From positions 372,001 to 436,000 of the forward strand of contig NZ_JAIVLG010000001.1 in assembly GCF_020524545.1 (NCBI RefSeq): 64,000 nt of DNA, in the 5' to 3' direction. Each line of letters begins with the position of its first letter. The stretch's first letter is position 1. This document shows positions 49,600 through 58,494 of the stretch, in pieces. This DNA comes from Microbacterium paraoxydans. Lineage in GTDB: Bacteria > Actinomycetota > Actinomycetes > Actinomycetales > Microbacteriaceae. The notes beneath the pieces are model-generated. The model was not told where the DNA came from, did no database searches, and saw only the letters and a list, made by a program, of their open reading frames with translations. The position numbers and the translations under genes were made by a program.

Positions 49600-50742
49600 A
49601 TGGCCTTCGACCAGTCCCTTCGACGATCTGCGGATTCGTTCCGGCTGGGTCGAGGCGAGAAGCTCAGCACGATCGAGCGGATCGTCGTCTTGGTCATACT
49701 CGGTATCACCATCGCCACCGACGTCATAGGCTTCTTCACCACGCCGGGTGTGAACCCGGCCGCCCTGGTGGTGAGCGTCGCATCCACTGCAGCGTTCGCC
49801 CTCTACCTCTGGAAGCCGCTTCTCGCGACATGCGCCCTCGGCGTCGTGTTCGCGTCATCATTTCTCGTGGGAACCGAGTCCCAGGTTCTGACCGCCGCCG
49901 CAGTCGCGTCCGGTTTGGTCATGAGGCTGGGGTGGACTTCCCTGATCCTCTCTTACACCGGCGCGTTCCTGATCGCGACGGCAGTCGTCGCCTACGGCGA
50001 CGCTGACGCCGATGTGAACGTCGGTCTCTTTCTCGTCTTCGCCACGGTGGCCGGAGCCGTCGGGTTCGCCCTTCGGCTCGCGTTCGCCCGTGGCAGCCGC
50101 CTCGAGCGCGAACTCCAGGCGGCGGCCGAACAGGAGCGCCAAGCAGTACTCGCCGAGCGGCGCTGGATCGCCGGTGAGTTGCACGACAGCATCGCTCACC
50201 ACCTCACGGTGGTGTCGTTGCACGTGCAGATGCTCGAAGACCCCCAGACAAGTACGGATTCGCAAGAGGCGATTCGCGTCGCCGCGCGCAAGGCGATGAC
50301 CGATCTGCGTTTCGTGATCGAGCTCGCCGATGACGGACCCCAGTCCTCGAGCGTGCAGACCGGAGACCTCGCTGCCGCTATCGACGAGGCTCAGGAGGAG
50401 TTCGAGGCTGCAGGTCACTCCGTGGATCGTGTGGGAGACCCTCGTGACGAGCGCATCCCGCGTGCGGTCGAGATCGTCCTCGCGCGAATCACCCGCGAGT
50501 CCGCCACGAACATCCTCAAGTACGCCGGCCCCGGCGAAGTGCAGGTGCACCTCGCCGTCGACGACGAGGTCGCGCACCTCGTCCTGCGCAGTCCGCTCCC
50601 GACCACGCCGCGACGCGAGCTCTCCTCGAGTCGCACGGGTCTCACCCGGATGGCCGAAAGGGTGATGGGGGCCAGTGGACAGTTCAGTGCCGGGGAGGAA
50701 GACGGATCGTGGGTCGTGTCCGCCCGCCTTCCGGTCGTCTGA
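49600..50742 (+). CDS. Sensor histidine kinase (HisKA_3 family)
   Basis: 380 residues: about five transmembrane helices in the first 160 residues, then a dimerization helix with phosphorylated His195 in GELHDSIAHHL, then an HATPase domain with N-box RESATNILKYAG. The G1 box DNGxG is missing (the stretch is LVLRSPLPTT), so ATP binding may be modified; the G2-like RTGLTRMAERV remains. AGGAGA site precedes the ATG. It pairs with the divergent LuxR regulator. Confidence 0.9.
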   Translation: MAFDQSLRRSADSFRLGRGEKLSTIERIVVLVILGITIATDVIGFFTTPGVNPAALVVSVASTAAFALYLWKPLLATCALGVVFASSFLVGTESQVLTAAAVASGLVMRLGWTSLILSYTGAFLIATAVVAYGDADADVNVGLFLVFATVAGAVGFALRLAFARGSRLERELQAAAEQERQAVLAERRWIAGELHDSIAHHLTVVSLHVQMLEDPQTSTDSQEAIRVAARKAMTDLRFVIELADDGPQSSSVQTGDLAAAIDEAQEEFEAAGHSVDRVGDPRDERIPRAVEIVLARITRESATNILKYAGPGEVQVHLAVDDEVAHLVLRSPLPTTPRRELSSSRTGLTRMAERVMGASGQFSAGEEDGSWVVSARLPVV

Positions 50743-50997
50743 TGCTCTAGAGTGTGTGAGCATGCTTCACCGAGGAGCGGACTTTCTGGACGAAAGTCTA
50801 GGCAGCCCTCGACGTTTGGCGCTACTTTTCGGGTTGAGCCGACCCATATTCTGGAGGCTCCCCAGATAAAGCGTCCCCAGCGCTGCGATCGCGGGCGCGA
50901 TCTTTCTGGCTTCTGAAACACTCTGCGCGCTCGCGATCGCCATCTGCGTTAACGGGCTCCGTGGTCACGGACCAGGATCCAGACTCCGGCTTCCCGG
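50743..50997 (+). other. Intergenic region with hairpin after histidine kinase
   Basis: No supported gene. GACTTTC (50780-50786) / GAAAGTC (50792-50798) is a 7-bp stem, loop 5, probably a terminator for the kinase. A 35-codon frame at 50762 (MLHRGADFLDESLGS...) overlaps it and lacks other support. Confidence 0.4.
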
Positions 50998-51741
50998 CTA
51001 TGCGCCCACTGCCCGCATGTAGTGCCCATCGGTGGAGATCCCCGACGCGGCGACCGTGAAGCGAACGACCTCGCTCAGGTAGCGGTCCTCCGAGGCCTCG
51101 AAGATCCGCCCCTCCGCGTCACGTGACGTGCGGGTCAGGCGCAGGATCGGTGTGTGTCGGGGTACCCGCAGCAGCGCGGCATCCTGTTCGTCGGCTGCCA
51201 CCGCGTCGATCACGTGCTCCAGCGTGACGATGGGGTGTCCGACGGAGGACAGATACTCGGTGATCGATACCTCGTCCAAGTTCGCGTGGAACAGGTGTCG
51301 CCCCGCGGCCTCGGTGTAGTTGAGGCGCTCGAGCATCGTCGGGCGCCCGTCGAGGAAGCGCAACCGCACGACGCTCACGATGGTGTCGCTCTCGTCGACG
51401 CCGAGAGCTGCGCCGAGGGCGCCGGCGCGTCGCAGGCTCAGCTCCTGGGTCTGGGCGCCCGGGGAGACCCCGAGTTCGCGCGCCCAGCGTGTGAACGGCA
51501 CCGAGACGTCCACTGCCTGATTGGCCTTGCGCGCCACGACCCGCGCTGGTCGGCCGCGCGTCGTCTCGATCAGGCCCTCTGCGCGCAGCGCCGCCAGCGC
51601 ATTCCGGATCGGCCCGCGGGATGTGTGCCATCTCTCGGCGAGCTCCGCCTCTGTCGGAACGTCGTCTCCCGGGCGCAATCCGCCGTCGGCGATCCGCGCA
51701 CGGAGGTCCTCGGCGATCTGGGTGTACACAGCTTCAGCCAC
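50998..51741 (-). CDS. GntR/HutC-type transcriptional regulator of the phosphonate cluster
   Basis: 247 residues: GntR winged helix (VPTEAELAERWHTSRGPIRNAL, about 29-50) and a C-terminal UTRA ligand domain, the layout of PhnF. It diverges from phnD. Leaderless promoter with -10 TAATGT (minus strand 51753-51748) overlapping the TAGGTACAT motif. It probably represses the operon until a phosphonate or a phosphate-related ligand binds. Confidence 0.9.
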   Translation of the reverse strand: MAEAVYTQIAEDLRARIADGGLRPGDDVPTEAELAERWHTSRGPIRNALAALRAEGLIETTRGRPARVVARKANQAVDVSVPFTRWARELGVSPGAQTQELSLRRAGALGAALGVDESDTIVSVVRLRFLDGRPTMLERLNYTEAAGRHLFHANLDEVSITEYLSSVGHPIVTLEHVIDAVAADEQDAALLRVPRHTPILRLTRTSRDAEGRIFEASEDRYLSEVVRFTVAASGISTDGHYMRAVGA

Positions 51742-51742
51742 A

Positions 51743-51848
51743 TAGGTACATTACTCTGTCATCCCTCGCAACGCGATCACGTTCGGGGAGCGTTCATCCA
51801 GGCGAATGCTCGGTAAACGGGCTCTGAACTCTTCCGAGTTAGGTACAT
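51743..51848. promoter_or_regulatory. Divergent control region with repeated TAGGTACAT motif
   Basis: TAGGTACAT occurs at 51743-51751, over the regulator's own -10, and at 51840-51848, 62 bp before phnD. Both are flanked by AT-rich bases and centred on GTAC, fitting a GntR operator pair. The phnD -10 is not clear. Confidence 0.6.
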
Positions 51849-51910
51849 ATCTCGCGGTGGCACCTGTCAGAGTCGTCCGTGGATCACCCCTCCCACTCTG
51901 AAAGGTCCTC

Positions 51911-52840
51911 ATGAAGCTTCGCGCTCTCCCCGCCCTCGCCGGTGTCGCGATCCTCGCGCTCGGTCTCGCTGCCTGCTCCGGATCGGCTGAGGCGACCGGC
52001 ACCCCGGGCGCCGACGGGTCGTCCTCTGCGAGCGGTTTCGCGGTCGACGAGAACACGCTCGTCTTCGGCGTCGTGCCCGACTCGGTCGACACCGAGACCA
52101 ACTACCAGCCGCTCATGGACTACATCGCCGACCTCACGGGCAAGACCGTGGAGTACCACGAGTCGACCGACTACGCCGCGCTCATCGAGGCTGCTGTGGC
52201 CGGCAAGGTCGACGTCGCGTCGTTCTCGGGCTTCACCTATGTCACGGCCACGAACAACGGCGCCGAGCTCACTCCGATCTCCTCGATCGTGACCGAGGAG
52301 GGGCAGGAGCCGGGCTACTACTCGCAGGCGATCGTCCCCGCGGACAGCGACATCACGAGCATCGACGGCTTCAAGGGCAAGAAGGTCTGCTTCGTCGACC
52401 CGTCATCGACCTCGGGCTACCTGTTCCCGTCGTACAACCTGCTCGAGGCGGGCATCGACCCGAAGACCGACGTCACGCCCGTCTTCGCCGGCAAGCACGA
52501 CGTGAGCGTCACCAAGGTCGGCGAGGGCGTCGAATGCGAGGCGGGCTTCGCCGAGGATTCCGAAGTCGAGAAGTCGGACAAGGTGAAGGTCGTCGAGGAG
52601 ACCATGGTGCCCGGTGCGCCGCTGGTCTACTCGTCCGCGCTCCCCGACGACGTCGCGAAAAAGCTCATCGACGGCCTCTCCGAGGTCACGATCGACGACA
52701 TCATCGCCGCGGGCATCGACAGCGCCGACACCGACTCGTTCCGCAGCGTGTTCTACGCCACGAAGCCGGTGGACGACGCGTACTACGACCTGATCCGCGA
52801 CATCTGCAAGGAGACCGAGGCCGAGCAGTGCCAGGGCTGA
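51911..52840 (+). CDS. phnD: Phosphonate/phosphite ABC transporter substrate-binding lipoprotein
   Basis: 309 residues. Signal peptide with lipobox LAAC (Cys22), then a PhnD-type domain: VFGVVPDSVD opening strand, YAALIEAAVAGKVDVASFSGFTYV ligand loop and FVDPSSTSGYLFP near the middle. GAAAGG ribosome site. First of six genes on the plus strand; separated from phnC by an intergenic hairpin. Binds phosphonates, likely 2-aminoethylphosphonate given the downstream enzymes. Confidence 0.94.
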   Translation: MKLRALPALAGVAILALGLAACSGSAEATGTPGADGSSSASGFAVDENTLVFGVVPDSVDTETNYQPLMDYIADLTGKTVEYHESTDYAALIEAAVAGKVDVASFSGFTYVTATNNGAELTPISSIVTEEGQEPGYYSQAIVPADSDITSIDGFKGKKVCFVDPSSTSGYLFPSYNLLEAGIDPKTDVTPVFAGKHDVSVTKVGEGVECEAGFAEDSEVEKSDKVKVVEETMVPGAPLVYSSALPDDVAKKLIDGLSEVTIDDIIAAGIDSADTDSFRSVFYATKPVDDAYYDLIRDICKETEAEQCQG

Positions 52841-52869
52841 GCCCGGCCTGACGACCTCGCCCCATCGGC

Positions 52870-52910
52870 GCCCTCCGTCCCGTCCGCCTCCTGCGGACGA
52901 GACGGAGGGC
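52870..52910 (+). terminator. Intra-operon hairpin between phnD and phnC
   Basis: Arms 52870-52887 and 52893-52910 pair at 17 of 18 positions with loop CTCCT, no U tract. It lies between co-directional operon genes, so it may cause partial termination or protect phnD mRNA, giving more binding protein than transporter. Confidence 0.65.
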
Positions 52911-52947
52911 ACCACCGCACGACTCACCACATCACAGGAGCCATGAC

Positions 52948-53778
52948 ATGACCGCCTCGGCATCCGATGCCCTCATCCGCCTCGACCGCGTGACGAAGAC
53001 CTTCGGGACGACCACTGCGCTGAAGGACGCCTCGCTGGAGGTGTCCCGCGGCGAGATCGTCGTGCTCCTCGGACTCTCCGGCTCGGGCAAGTCGACCCTG
53101 CTGCGCCATCTCGACGGCCTCGAGATCGCCACCTCGGGCTCGGTCGAGGTGCTGGGAGCCCACGTGTCCTCCCTCCGGGGAAGGGCGTTGCGCGACCTCC
53201 GCAGTCGCGTGGGCTTCATCTTCCAGCAGTTCGAGCTCGTGCCCTCGCTCACGGTGCTCGAGAACGTGCTCACCGGCTCGCTCTCCGACCTGCGCGGTCC
53301 GCGCCTCGGGCTCTGGGGCTACGCGCGGACCGCGAAGCTCACCGCGCTCGAGCATCTCGACCGGGTCGGCCTGCTCGATCGCGCCTACCAGCGCAGCGAC
53401 ACCCTCTCGGGCGGACAGCAGCAGCGCGTCGCCATCGCCCGCGCGCTCATGCAGAAGCCCGACATCCTGCTCGCCGACGAACCGGTCGCCTCGCTCGACC
53501 CCGAGTCGAGCGAGCAGGTGATGGCGCTGATCCGTGAGATCGCCGCCGACGAAGGGCTCACCGTCGTCTGCAGCCTGCACCAGGTCGATCTCGCGATCAG
53601 CTGGGCCGACCGCATCGTCGGACTCCGGCACGGCGAGGTCGTGCTGGACACCCCGACCGGCGACCTCACCAAGGCCGAGGTCATGGAGATCTACGGCCGC
53701 GTCGCCACCACGACCGCCGAGATCCGTGCCGTCCAGGAAGAACTCGTCGACGCAGCGACGCAGGTGGCCGCATCATGA
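52948..53778 (+). CDS. phnC: Phosphonate ABC transporter ATP-binding protein
   Basis: 276 residues. Walker A GLSGSGKST, signature LSGGQQQ, Walker B DILLADEPVASLD, and VCSLHQ H-switch. PhnC-family features include the FQQFELVPSLTVLENVLTG coupling loop. It energises phosphonate uptake with PhnD and the fused PhnE. The stop overlaps the permease ATG (ATGA). Confidence 0.95.
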   Translation: MTASASDALIRLDRVTKTFGTTTALKDASLEVSRGEIVVLLGLSGSGKSTLLRHLDGLEIATSGSVEVLGAHVSSLRGRALRDLRSRVGFIFQQFELVPSLTVLENVLTGSLSDLRGPRLGLWGYARTAKLTALEHLDRVGLLDRAYQRSDTLSGGQQQRVAIARALMQKPDILLADEPVASLDPESSEQVMALIREIAADEGLTVVCSLHQVDLAISWADRIVGLRHGEVVLDTPTGDLTKAEVMEIYGRVATTTAEIRAVQEELVDAATQVAAS

Positions 53779-55532
53779 CGGCTCTCGACGCCTCGACGGA
53801 GTCCTCGACGCGAGGTGGCGGTTCGGCTCCTCGGGGCGGCGGACGCAGCGTCGCGGAGCGCGCCCCGAAGCGGGTGGTCTCCCCGGAACGCATCGCGGCA
53901 TCGCTCACCCTCGTCGCCCTGCTCGCCCTCGGCATCCTCGCCGTCCGTGACGTCGACATCTCGATCCCCGCCATGCTGCAGAGCTGGGGCAACGCCGAGA
54001 ACTTCCTGGCTCGCATCGGCGGCCTCACGTTCCCGGCCCCCGGCGATCTCGTCTGGCTGATCGCGCTCACCGTCGGTCTCGTGCTCGTCGGCACCCTGCT
54101 CGCCGCGGTGCTGTCGGTGCCCATCGCCTACCTCGCCGCGTCCAACACGACTCCGGGGAACGGCTGGCGCGCCGCTGCCCGGTTCATCGGCGTGCTCACT
54201 CGTGCTCTTCCTGACGTGGTCCTCGCGATGGCATTCGTGCTGATGTTCTCGCTCGGCACGCTCCCCGGCATCCTCGCCATCGGCATCCACTCGATCGGCA
54301 TGATCTCGAAGATGTTCGCCGATGCCATCGAGCAGATCGACGAAGGTCCCCGCCTCGCGATCCGCGCTGCGGGCGGTTCGAAGATGCAGGAGTTCGCGGC
54401 GGGGATCCTCCCGCAGGTGCTGCCCAGCTGGGTGGCCACCGTGCTGCACCGCAACGACATCAACCTGCGAGGCAGTGTCGTACTCGGCTACGTCGGCGTC
54501 GCCGGCCTCGGCCTGGAGATGTCGTACGCGTTCAAGTCCCTGAACTACGGCAAGGGCCTCGGCATCGCGCTGGTCATCTTCCTTCTGTGCATCGCGATGG
54601 AGGTCGTCTCGAGCATGGTGCGCGGCGCGATGCTGGGCGAGCAGAAGCACACCCGCTCGTGGATCGACCGGATTCTGCACCCGCGCCTCAGCGCCGGCGC
54701 CGCAGCTGTACCGGTCGGCCGCCCTGCCTGGGCCACGACCCCCGAGACCGCCGTGCGTCGCCCCTGGACCGCCCCGCGCGTGCGCCACACCATCGCCGGC
54801 GTCGTGGCGGTGCTCGTCGTCATCGGCAGCGTGGTGGTCAGCCAGATCAACTGGATGGACCTCTTCACGTTCTGGGCGAAGCTTCCCGAGGTCGCGGCGA
54901 AGTTCTGGCCGCCCTCGTTCGGCAACTACGACCCGAGTGCGATGTTCGAGGCGATGCGGGAGACCGTCGCGATCGCGCTCGCGGCCACCGTGCTCACCCT
55001 TCTCCCGTCGCTCGTGCTGGGCTCGCTCGCCGCGCGCAACATCGCGCCGACCCCCGGAGCCCGGGGGACGGCGCGCCTGCTGCTCGTCGGCATCCGCGGC
55101 ATCCCGGAGCTCATCCTCGCGATCGTGCTCGTCGTGATCACGGGACTCGGCGCGCAGGCGGGCGTCATCGCCCTCGCGATCGGTGGGATCGGACTCCTCG
55201 GCAAGCTCATCGCGGACTCGTTCGAAGAGGTCGATCGCGGCCCTGAGTGCGCGCTCAGGGCCGTCGGGGCGACGCGTCTGCAGACCTATGCGGCGGCCAC
55301 GGTGCCACAGGCGACCCAGGCGCTGATCGGTCACAGCTTCTACATGCTCGACACCAACATCCGTGCGGCGACCATCCTCGGCATCGTCGGCGGCGGCGGG
55401 GTCGGCTACTACCTCCTCAACGCGAGTCAGGGGTCGCGCTACGAGACCGTGACGGCGATCGTGCTGATGATCCTCGCCACCGTGCTCGTCGTCGAGGGCC
55501 TCGCCATGTGGATGCGGAAGGTGTTCCGATGA
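53775..55532 (+). CDS. phnE: Phosphonate ABC transporter permease, two PhnE domains fused
   Basis: 585 residues, about twice a single PhnE. Two homologous permease halves (about 40-290 and 345-580) each have six helices and an EAA-type loop (first: RALPDVVLAMAFVL region; second: RGIPELILAIVLVV). Fusion of the two PhnE units into one chain is seen in several actinobacteria. It overlaps both neighbours by 4 bp. Fusion likely ensures a pseudo-dimeric channel. Confidence 0.93.
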   Translation: MTALDASTESSTRGGGSAPRGGGRSVAERAPKRVVSPERIAASLTLVALLALGILAVRDVDISIPAMLQSWGNAENFLARIGGLTFPAPGDLVWLIALTVGLVLVGTLLAAVLSVPIAYLAASNTTPGNGWRAAARFIGVLTRALPDVVLAMAFVLMFSLGTLPGILAIGIHSIGMISKMFADAIEQIDEGPRLAIRAAGGSKMQEFAAGILPQVLPSWVATVLHRNDINLRGSVVLGYVGVAGLGLEMSYAFKSLNYGKGLGIALVIFLLCIAMEVVSSMVRGAMLGEQKHTRSWIDRILHPRLSAGAAAVPVGRPAWATTPETAVRRPWTAPRVRHTIAGVVAVLVVIGSVVVSQINWMDLFTFWAKLPEVAAKFWPPSFGNYDPSAMFEAMRETVAIALAATVLTLLPSLVLGSLAARNIAPTPGARGTARLLLVGIRGIPELILAIVLVVITGLGAQAGVIALAIGGIGLLGKLIADSFEEVDRGPECALRAVGATRLQTYAAATVPQATQALIGHSFYMLDTNIRAATILGIVGGGGVGYYLLNASQGSRYETVTAIVLMILATVLVVEGLAMWMRKVFR

Positions 55533-56674
55533 ATCCGGGTCGCTCGGCGGACACCGCGGACGTCGTCGTGGTGGGGTCAGGGGTCGTCGGTCTCGGTGCG
55601 GCCTACGCGGCGGTCCGTCGCGGACTGCGGGTGATCGTGGTCGATCGCACCGATACGCCGGTGGGTGCCACGATCCGCAACTTCGGTCACCTGTGCATCG
55701 GCGCGCAGAGAGGGGAGGCCCGGCGCTACGCTGACGCCTCGCGCGAGTCGTGGCTGCGCCTGTCCCGAGACGCGGGGTTCTGGCTGCGGGAGTCGGGAAC
55801 GCTGGTCGCGGCCCGGCACGACGACGAGATCGCGGTACTCGAAGCGGCCGCTCACGACGGCGGCATCCGGATGCTGGAGCCCGACGAGCTCCTGCGGCTC
55901 GCACCGCTCCGCGCGCAGGGACTGGTCGGCGGCGCCCACATCGAGAGCGACCTGCAGACCGATCCGCGCACGGCGGCGGCCGCGATCGTCCGTCACCTCG
56001 CTTCCCTCGGCGTGGAGTTCCGCTTCCGCACCGCCGTGACCGCGGTGGGGAACGGACGCATCGACACCACGCGCGGCCCTCTCGCCTGCGGCAGCGTGGT
56101 CGTCGCCGTCAACCACGACATCGACCAGCTGCTTCCCGAGGTCGCCGAGCGGCACGGGATCGTCCGCTGCGCCCTCGACATGGTGCGGGCGGCCGTGTCG
56201 TTCCGGTATCCGCTCGCGGCACCTCTGCTCACCGGATGGTCGCTCGTGCGGTACGGGCGCTTCGCCGACGGGCCGGAGGCCGCCGTGCTGCGCGAACGCC
56301 TTCACACCGAACGGCCGGACCTCGCCGCGATCGATCTGAACCAGATGTACACGCAGCTCCCCGACGGCACGCTCATCCTCGGCGACTCGCACGCCACCGG
56401 CACGGCCCCAGCGCCGTTCCAGAGCGAAGCCGCCTTCACCGCGTTCCTCACCGAGGCGCACGAGCTGTTCGATGCGCCGGCGCCGCGCGTGATCGAACGC
56501 TGGCAGGGCGTGTACGCCAAGGGCCGCCAGGACTTCCTGATCGATCGGGGCGACGACGGCGTGCTCGTGCTCGCGGCCACGACCGGCATCGGGATGACCA
56601 CGGGCCTGGGGCTCGCCGAACAGAATCTCACCGCTGCCTTCGGATGGGCGGCAGCAATGGAAGGAACATCATGA
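55529..56674 (+). CDS. FAD-dependent oxidoreductase of phosphonate clusters (TIGR03364/PbfD-like)
   Basis: 381 residues, DadA/GlyOX-like FAD amine oxidase. The ADP-binding motif VVGSGVVGLGAAYA is at residues 14-27, followed by RNFGHLCIGAQ. This is the TIGR03364 type, found beside phosphonatase genes. As I recall the literature, relatives oxidise 2-aminoethylphosphonate or N-alkyl forms to phosphonoacetaldehyde. Here it replaces the usual PhnW transaminase, which is absent. ATG 55529 overlaps phnE (ATGA). Confidence 0.88.
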   Translation: MNPGRSADTADVVVVGSGVVGLGAAYAAVRRGLRVIVVDRTDTPVGATIRNFGHLCIGAQRGEARRYADASRESWLRLSRDAGFWLRESGTLVAARHDDEIAVLEAAAHDGGIRMLEPDELLRLAPLRAQGLVGGAHIESDLQTDPRTAAAAIVRHLASLGVEFRFRTAVTAVGNGRIDTTRGPLACGSVVVAVNHDIDQLLPEVAERHGIVRCALDMVRAAVSFRYPLAAPLLTGWSLVRYGRFADGPEAAVLRERLHTERPDLAAIDLNQMYTQLPDGTLILGDSHATGTAPAPFQSEAAFTAFLTEAHELFDAPAPRVIERWQGVYAKGRQDFLIDRGDDGVLVLAATTGIGMTTGLGLAEQNLTAAFGWAAAMEGTS

Positions 56675-57378
56675 CCACTCCTCTCGAACTCGTCGTCCTC
56701 GACATGGCGGGGACCACGGTGCTCGACGACGGCATCGTGGAGCAGGCGTTCCAGCGCGCGGCCGAGCGCACGGGCGTCGCCGATCGCATGCCCTGGGCCG
56801 AAGCCCTCGACCACGTGCGTGCCACGATGGGGCAGTCGAAGATCGACGTCTTCACACACCTCTCCGGCGGAGATGCCGAGGCCGCGGCGCGAGCGACCGC
56901 AGCCTTCGAGGGCGCCTACGCCGAGATCATCACCGAGCAGGGCGTCTCCGAGATCCCCGGTGCGGCGGATGCGATCCAGGAGCTCAAGGACGCGGGGTTG
57001 AGGGTCGTGCTCACCACGGGCTTCGCCCCGGTCACCCGGGAGGCGCTGATCGACGGTCTCGGCTGGCGCGACCTCGTCGACCTCGCGCTGTCCCCGATCG
57101 ATGCCGGACGCGGACGCCCCGCGCCCGACCTCGTGCTCACGGCGCTGCTGCGCACGCAGACGTCGTCGGTCTCCGCCGTCGCCGTCGCCGGCGATACCGT
57201 CAGCGATGTCGAGTCCGGACGGCGGTCGGGGGCCGGCTTCGTCGCCGGGGTGCTCACCGGTGCGCATGATCGACCGGCCCTGAGCTCGGCGGGCGCGGAC
57301 GCCGTGCTCTCGGACGTCACCGCGTTGCGGGGAGCACTCGCCCAGCGCGAGTTGCTTCCGCTCGTCGCGACATCCTGA
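56671..57378 (+). CDS. Phosphonatase-like HAD hydrolase (PhnX-like, TIGR03351)
   Basis: 235 residues. HAD nucleophile Asp11 in VLDMAGTTV (PhnX: DxAGTT) and the Schiff-base lysine Lys58 in MGQSKIDV, plus motif III DTVSDVESGRR, support phosphonoacetaldehyde hydrolase chemistry: release of phosphate and acetaldehyde. Overlaps the oxidoreductase by 4 bp. Slightly shorter than classical PhnX, as typical of the TIGR03351 subgroup. Confidence 0.9.
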   Translation: MTTPLELVVLDMAGTTVLDDGIVEQAFQRAAERTGVADRMPWAEALDHVRATMGQSKIDVFTHLSGGDAEAAARATAAFEGAYAEIITEQGVSEIPGAADAIQELKDAGLRVVLTTGFAPVTREALIDGLGWRDLVDLALSPIDAGRGRPAPDLVLTALLRTQTSSVSAVAVAGDTVSDVESGRRSGAGFVAGVLTGAHDRPALSSAGADAVLSDVTALRGALAQRELLPLVATS

Positions 57379-57389
57379 GAGACGACGAC

Positions 57390-58478
57390 ATGGGAACGCT
57401 GCTGATCCGTCCTCCCGGACACCGCAGAGACGTCGCGCTGCGCCCGGCGGCGACCGCGATGGTCTGGATCGGCGCGGGACACCCGCACGAGACGATCGCG
57501 GTGCCGGGTGTCGCGCTCGCCGACGGCGACGTGCTGGTCGCGGTCGAGATGTCGACGATCTGCGGCTCCGATGTCCACACCGTGCAGGGGCGCCGCTCCG
57601 CCCCGGTGCCGCTGGTGCTCGGGCATGAGAGCGTCGGACGCGTGATCGCGCTCGGTGACGCCGGGACGAGCGGGGTCGACGGCACCCCGCTGCGCGTCGG
57701 CGATCGCGTGGTGTGGTCGGTGACCGTCTCCTGTGGGAGCTGCGACCGCTGCGTGCACGGGATGCCGCAGAAGTGCCGCGACCTCGGCAAGTACGGACAT
57801 GACCGGGTCGGCGTCCACGGCGACCTCACCGGCGCCTTCGCGAGTCACGTGCAACTGCGCACGGGGACTGCGATCGTCCGCGTGCCGGAAGCGCTGCCGG
57901 CCGCCGTGCTCGCTCCCGCCTCCTGCGCCACGGCCACCGCCTGGGCGGCAGTGGCCAGGGCGGCCAGGGACCGTGATCTGGACGGCGCTGTCGTGCGGAT
58001 CCACGGCGCCGGGCTGGTCGGTCTCTCCGCCGCGGCGATCGCCGTCGAACAGGGTGCGACGGTGGAGGTGCTCGATCCGAATCCGGAGCGCCGGGCACTC
58101 GCCACGCGTTTCGGGGCGACCGGCGTGGACCGCGGGCCCGACATCGTGATCGAGGCCTCGGGCCATGCCGTCCGCGAAGCGTTCGAGGGGGTGGCGGTCG
58201 GAGGAGTCGTGGTGCTCGTGGGGAGCGTCTTCCCCGCAGACCCGGTCCCCCTCGACGCCGAGAGCATCGTGCGGCGCCTCGTGACCGTCGCCGGAGTCCA
58301 CAACTACACGGGCGACGACTTGGCGGAGGCGGTCGGCTTCCTGGCCGGACGCGGCCGTGCCTACCCCTTCGCGGACGCCGTCGGGGCCGTCCGCGGCCTG
58401 CCCGAGATCGACAGGGCGTTGGAGGAGGCGATGGCATCGGGGGCACCGCTTCGGATCGGGCTGGTCCCGGGGCGCTGA
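57390..58478 (+). CDS. Zinc alcohol dehydrogenase of phosphonate clusters (TIGR03366-like)
   Basis: 362 residues of the MDR superfamily. Catalytic zinc site in STICGSDVHT and GHE, structural zinc cysteines in CGSCDRCVHGMPQKC, and the NAD(P) Rossmann motif GAGLVGLSAAAI near residue 210. This subgroup accompanies phosphonatase gene sets, where it may reduce or oxidise the acetaldehyde or a hydroxyphosphonate. It ends the cluster. Confidence 0.9.
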   Translation: MGTLLIRPPGHRRDVALRPAATAMVWIGAGHPHETIAVPGVALADGDVLVAVEMSTICGSDVHTVQGRRSAPVPLVLGHESVGRVIALGDAGTSGVDGTPLRVGDRVVWSVTVSCGSCDRCVHGMPQKCRDLGKYGHDRVGVHGDLTGAFASHVQLRTGTAIVRVPEALPAAVLAPASCATATAWAAVARAARDRDLDGAVVRIHGAGLVGLSAAAIAVEQGATVEVLDPNPERRALATRFGATGVDRGPDIVIEASGHAVREAFEGVAVGGVVVLVGSVFPADPVPLDAESIVRRLVTVAGVHNYTGDDLAEAVGFLAGRGRAYPFADAVGAVRGLPEIDRALEEAMASGAPLRIGLVPGR

Positions 58479-58494
58479 CCAGCCCGACCAGGGG

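Noticed and set aside
49524..50792. GACTTTCTGG shared between the peptide ORF and the region after the kinase
   Set aside because: Only ten bases match exactly, and the second copy is explained by a stem-loop arm; not enough to call duplication.
50762..50869. 35-codon ORF after the histidine kinase
   Set aside because: It spans the terminator-like hairpin 50780-50798, has no Shine-Dalgarno at good distance and no family match.
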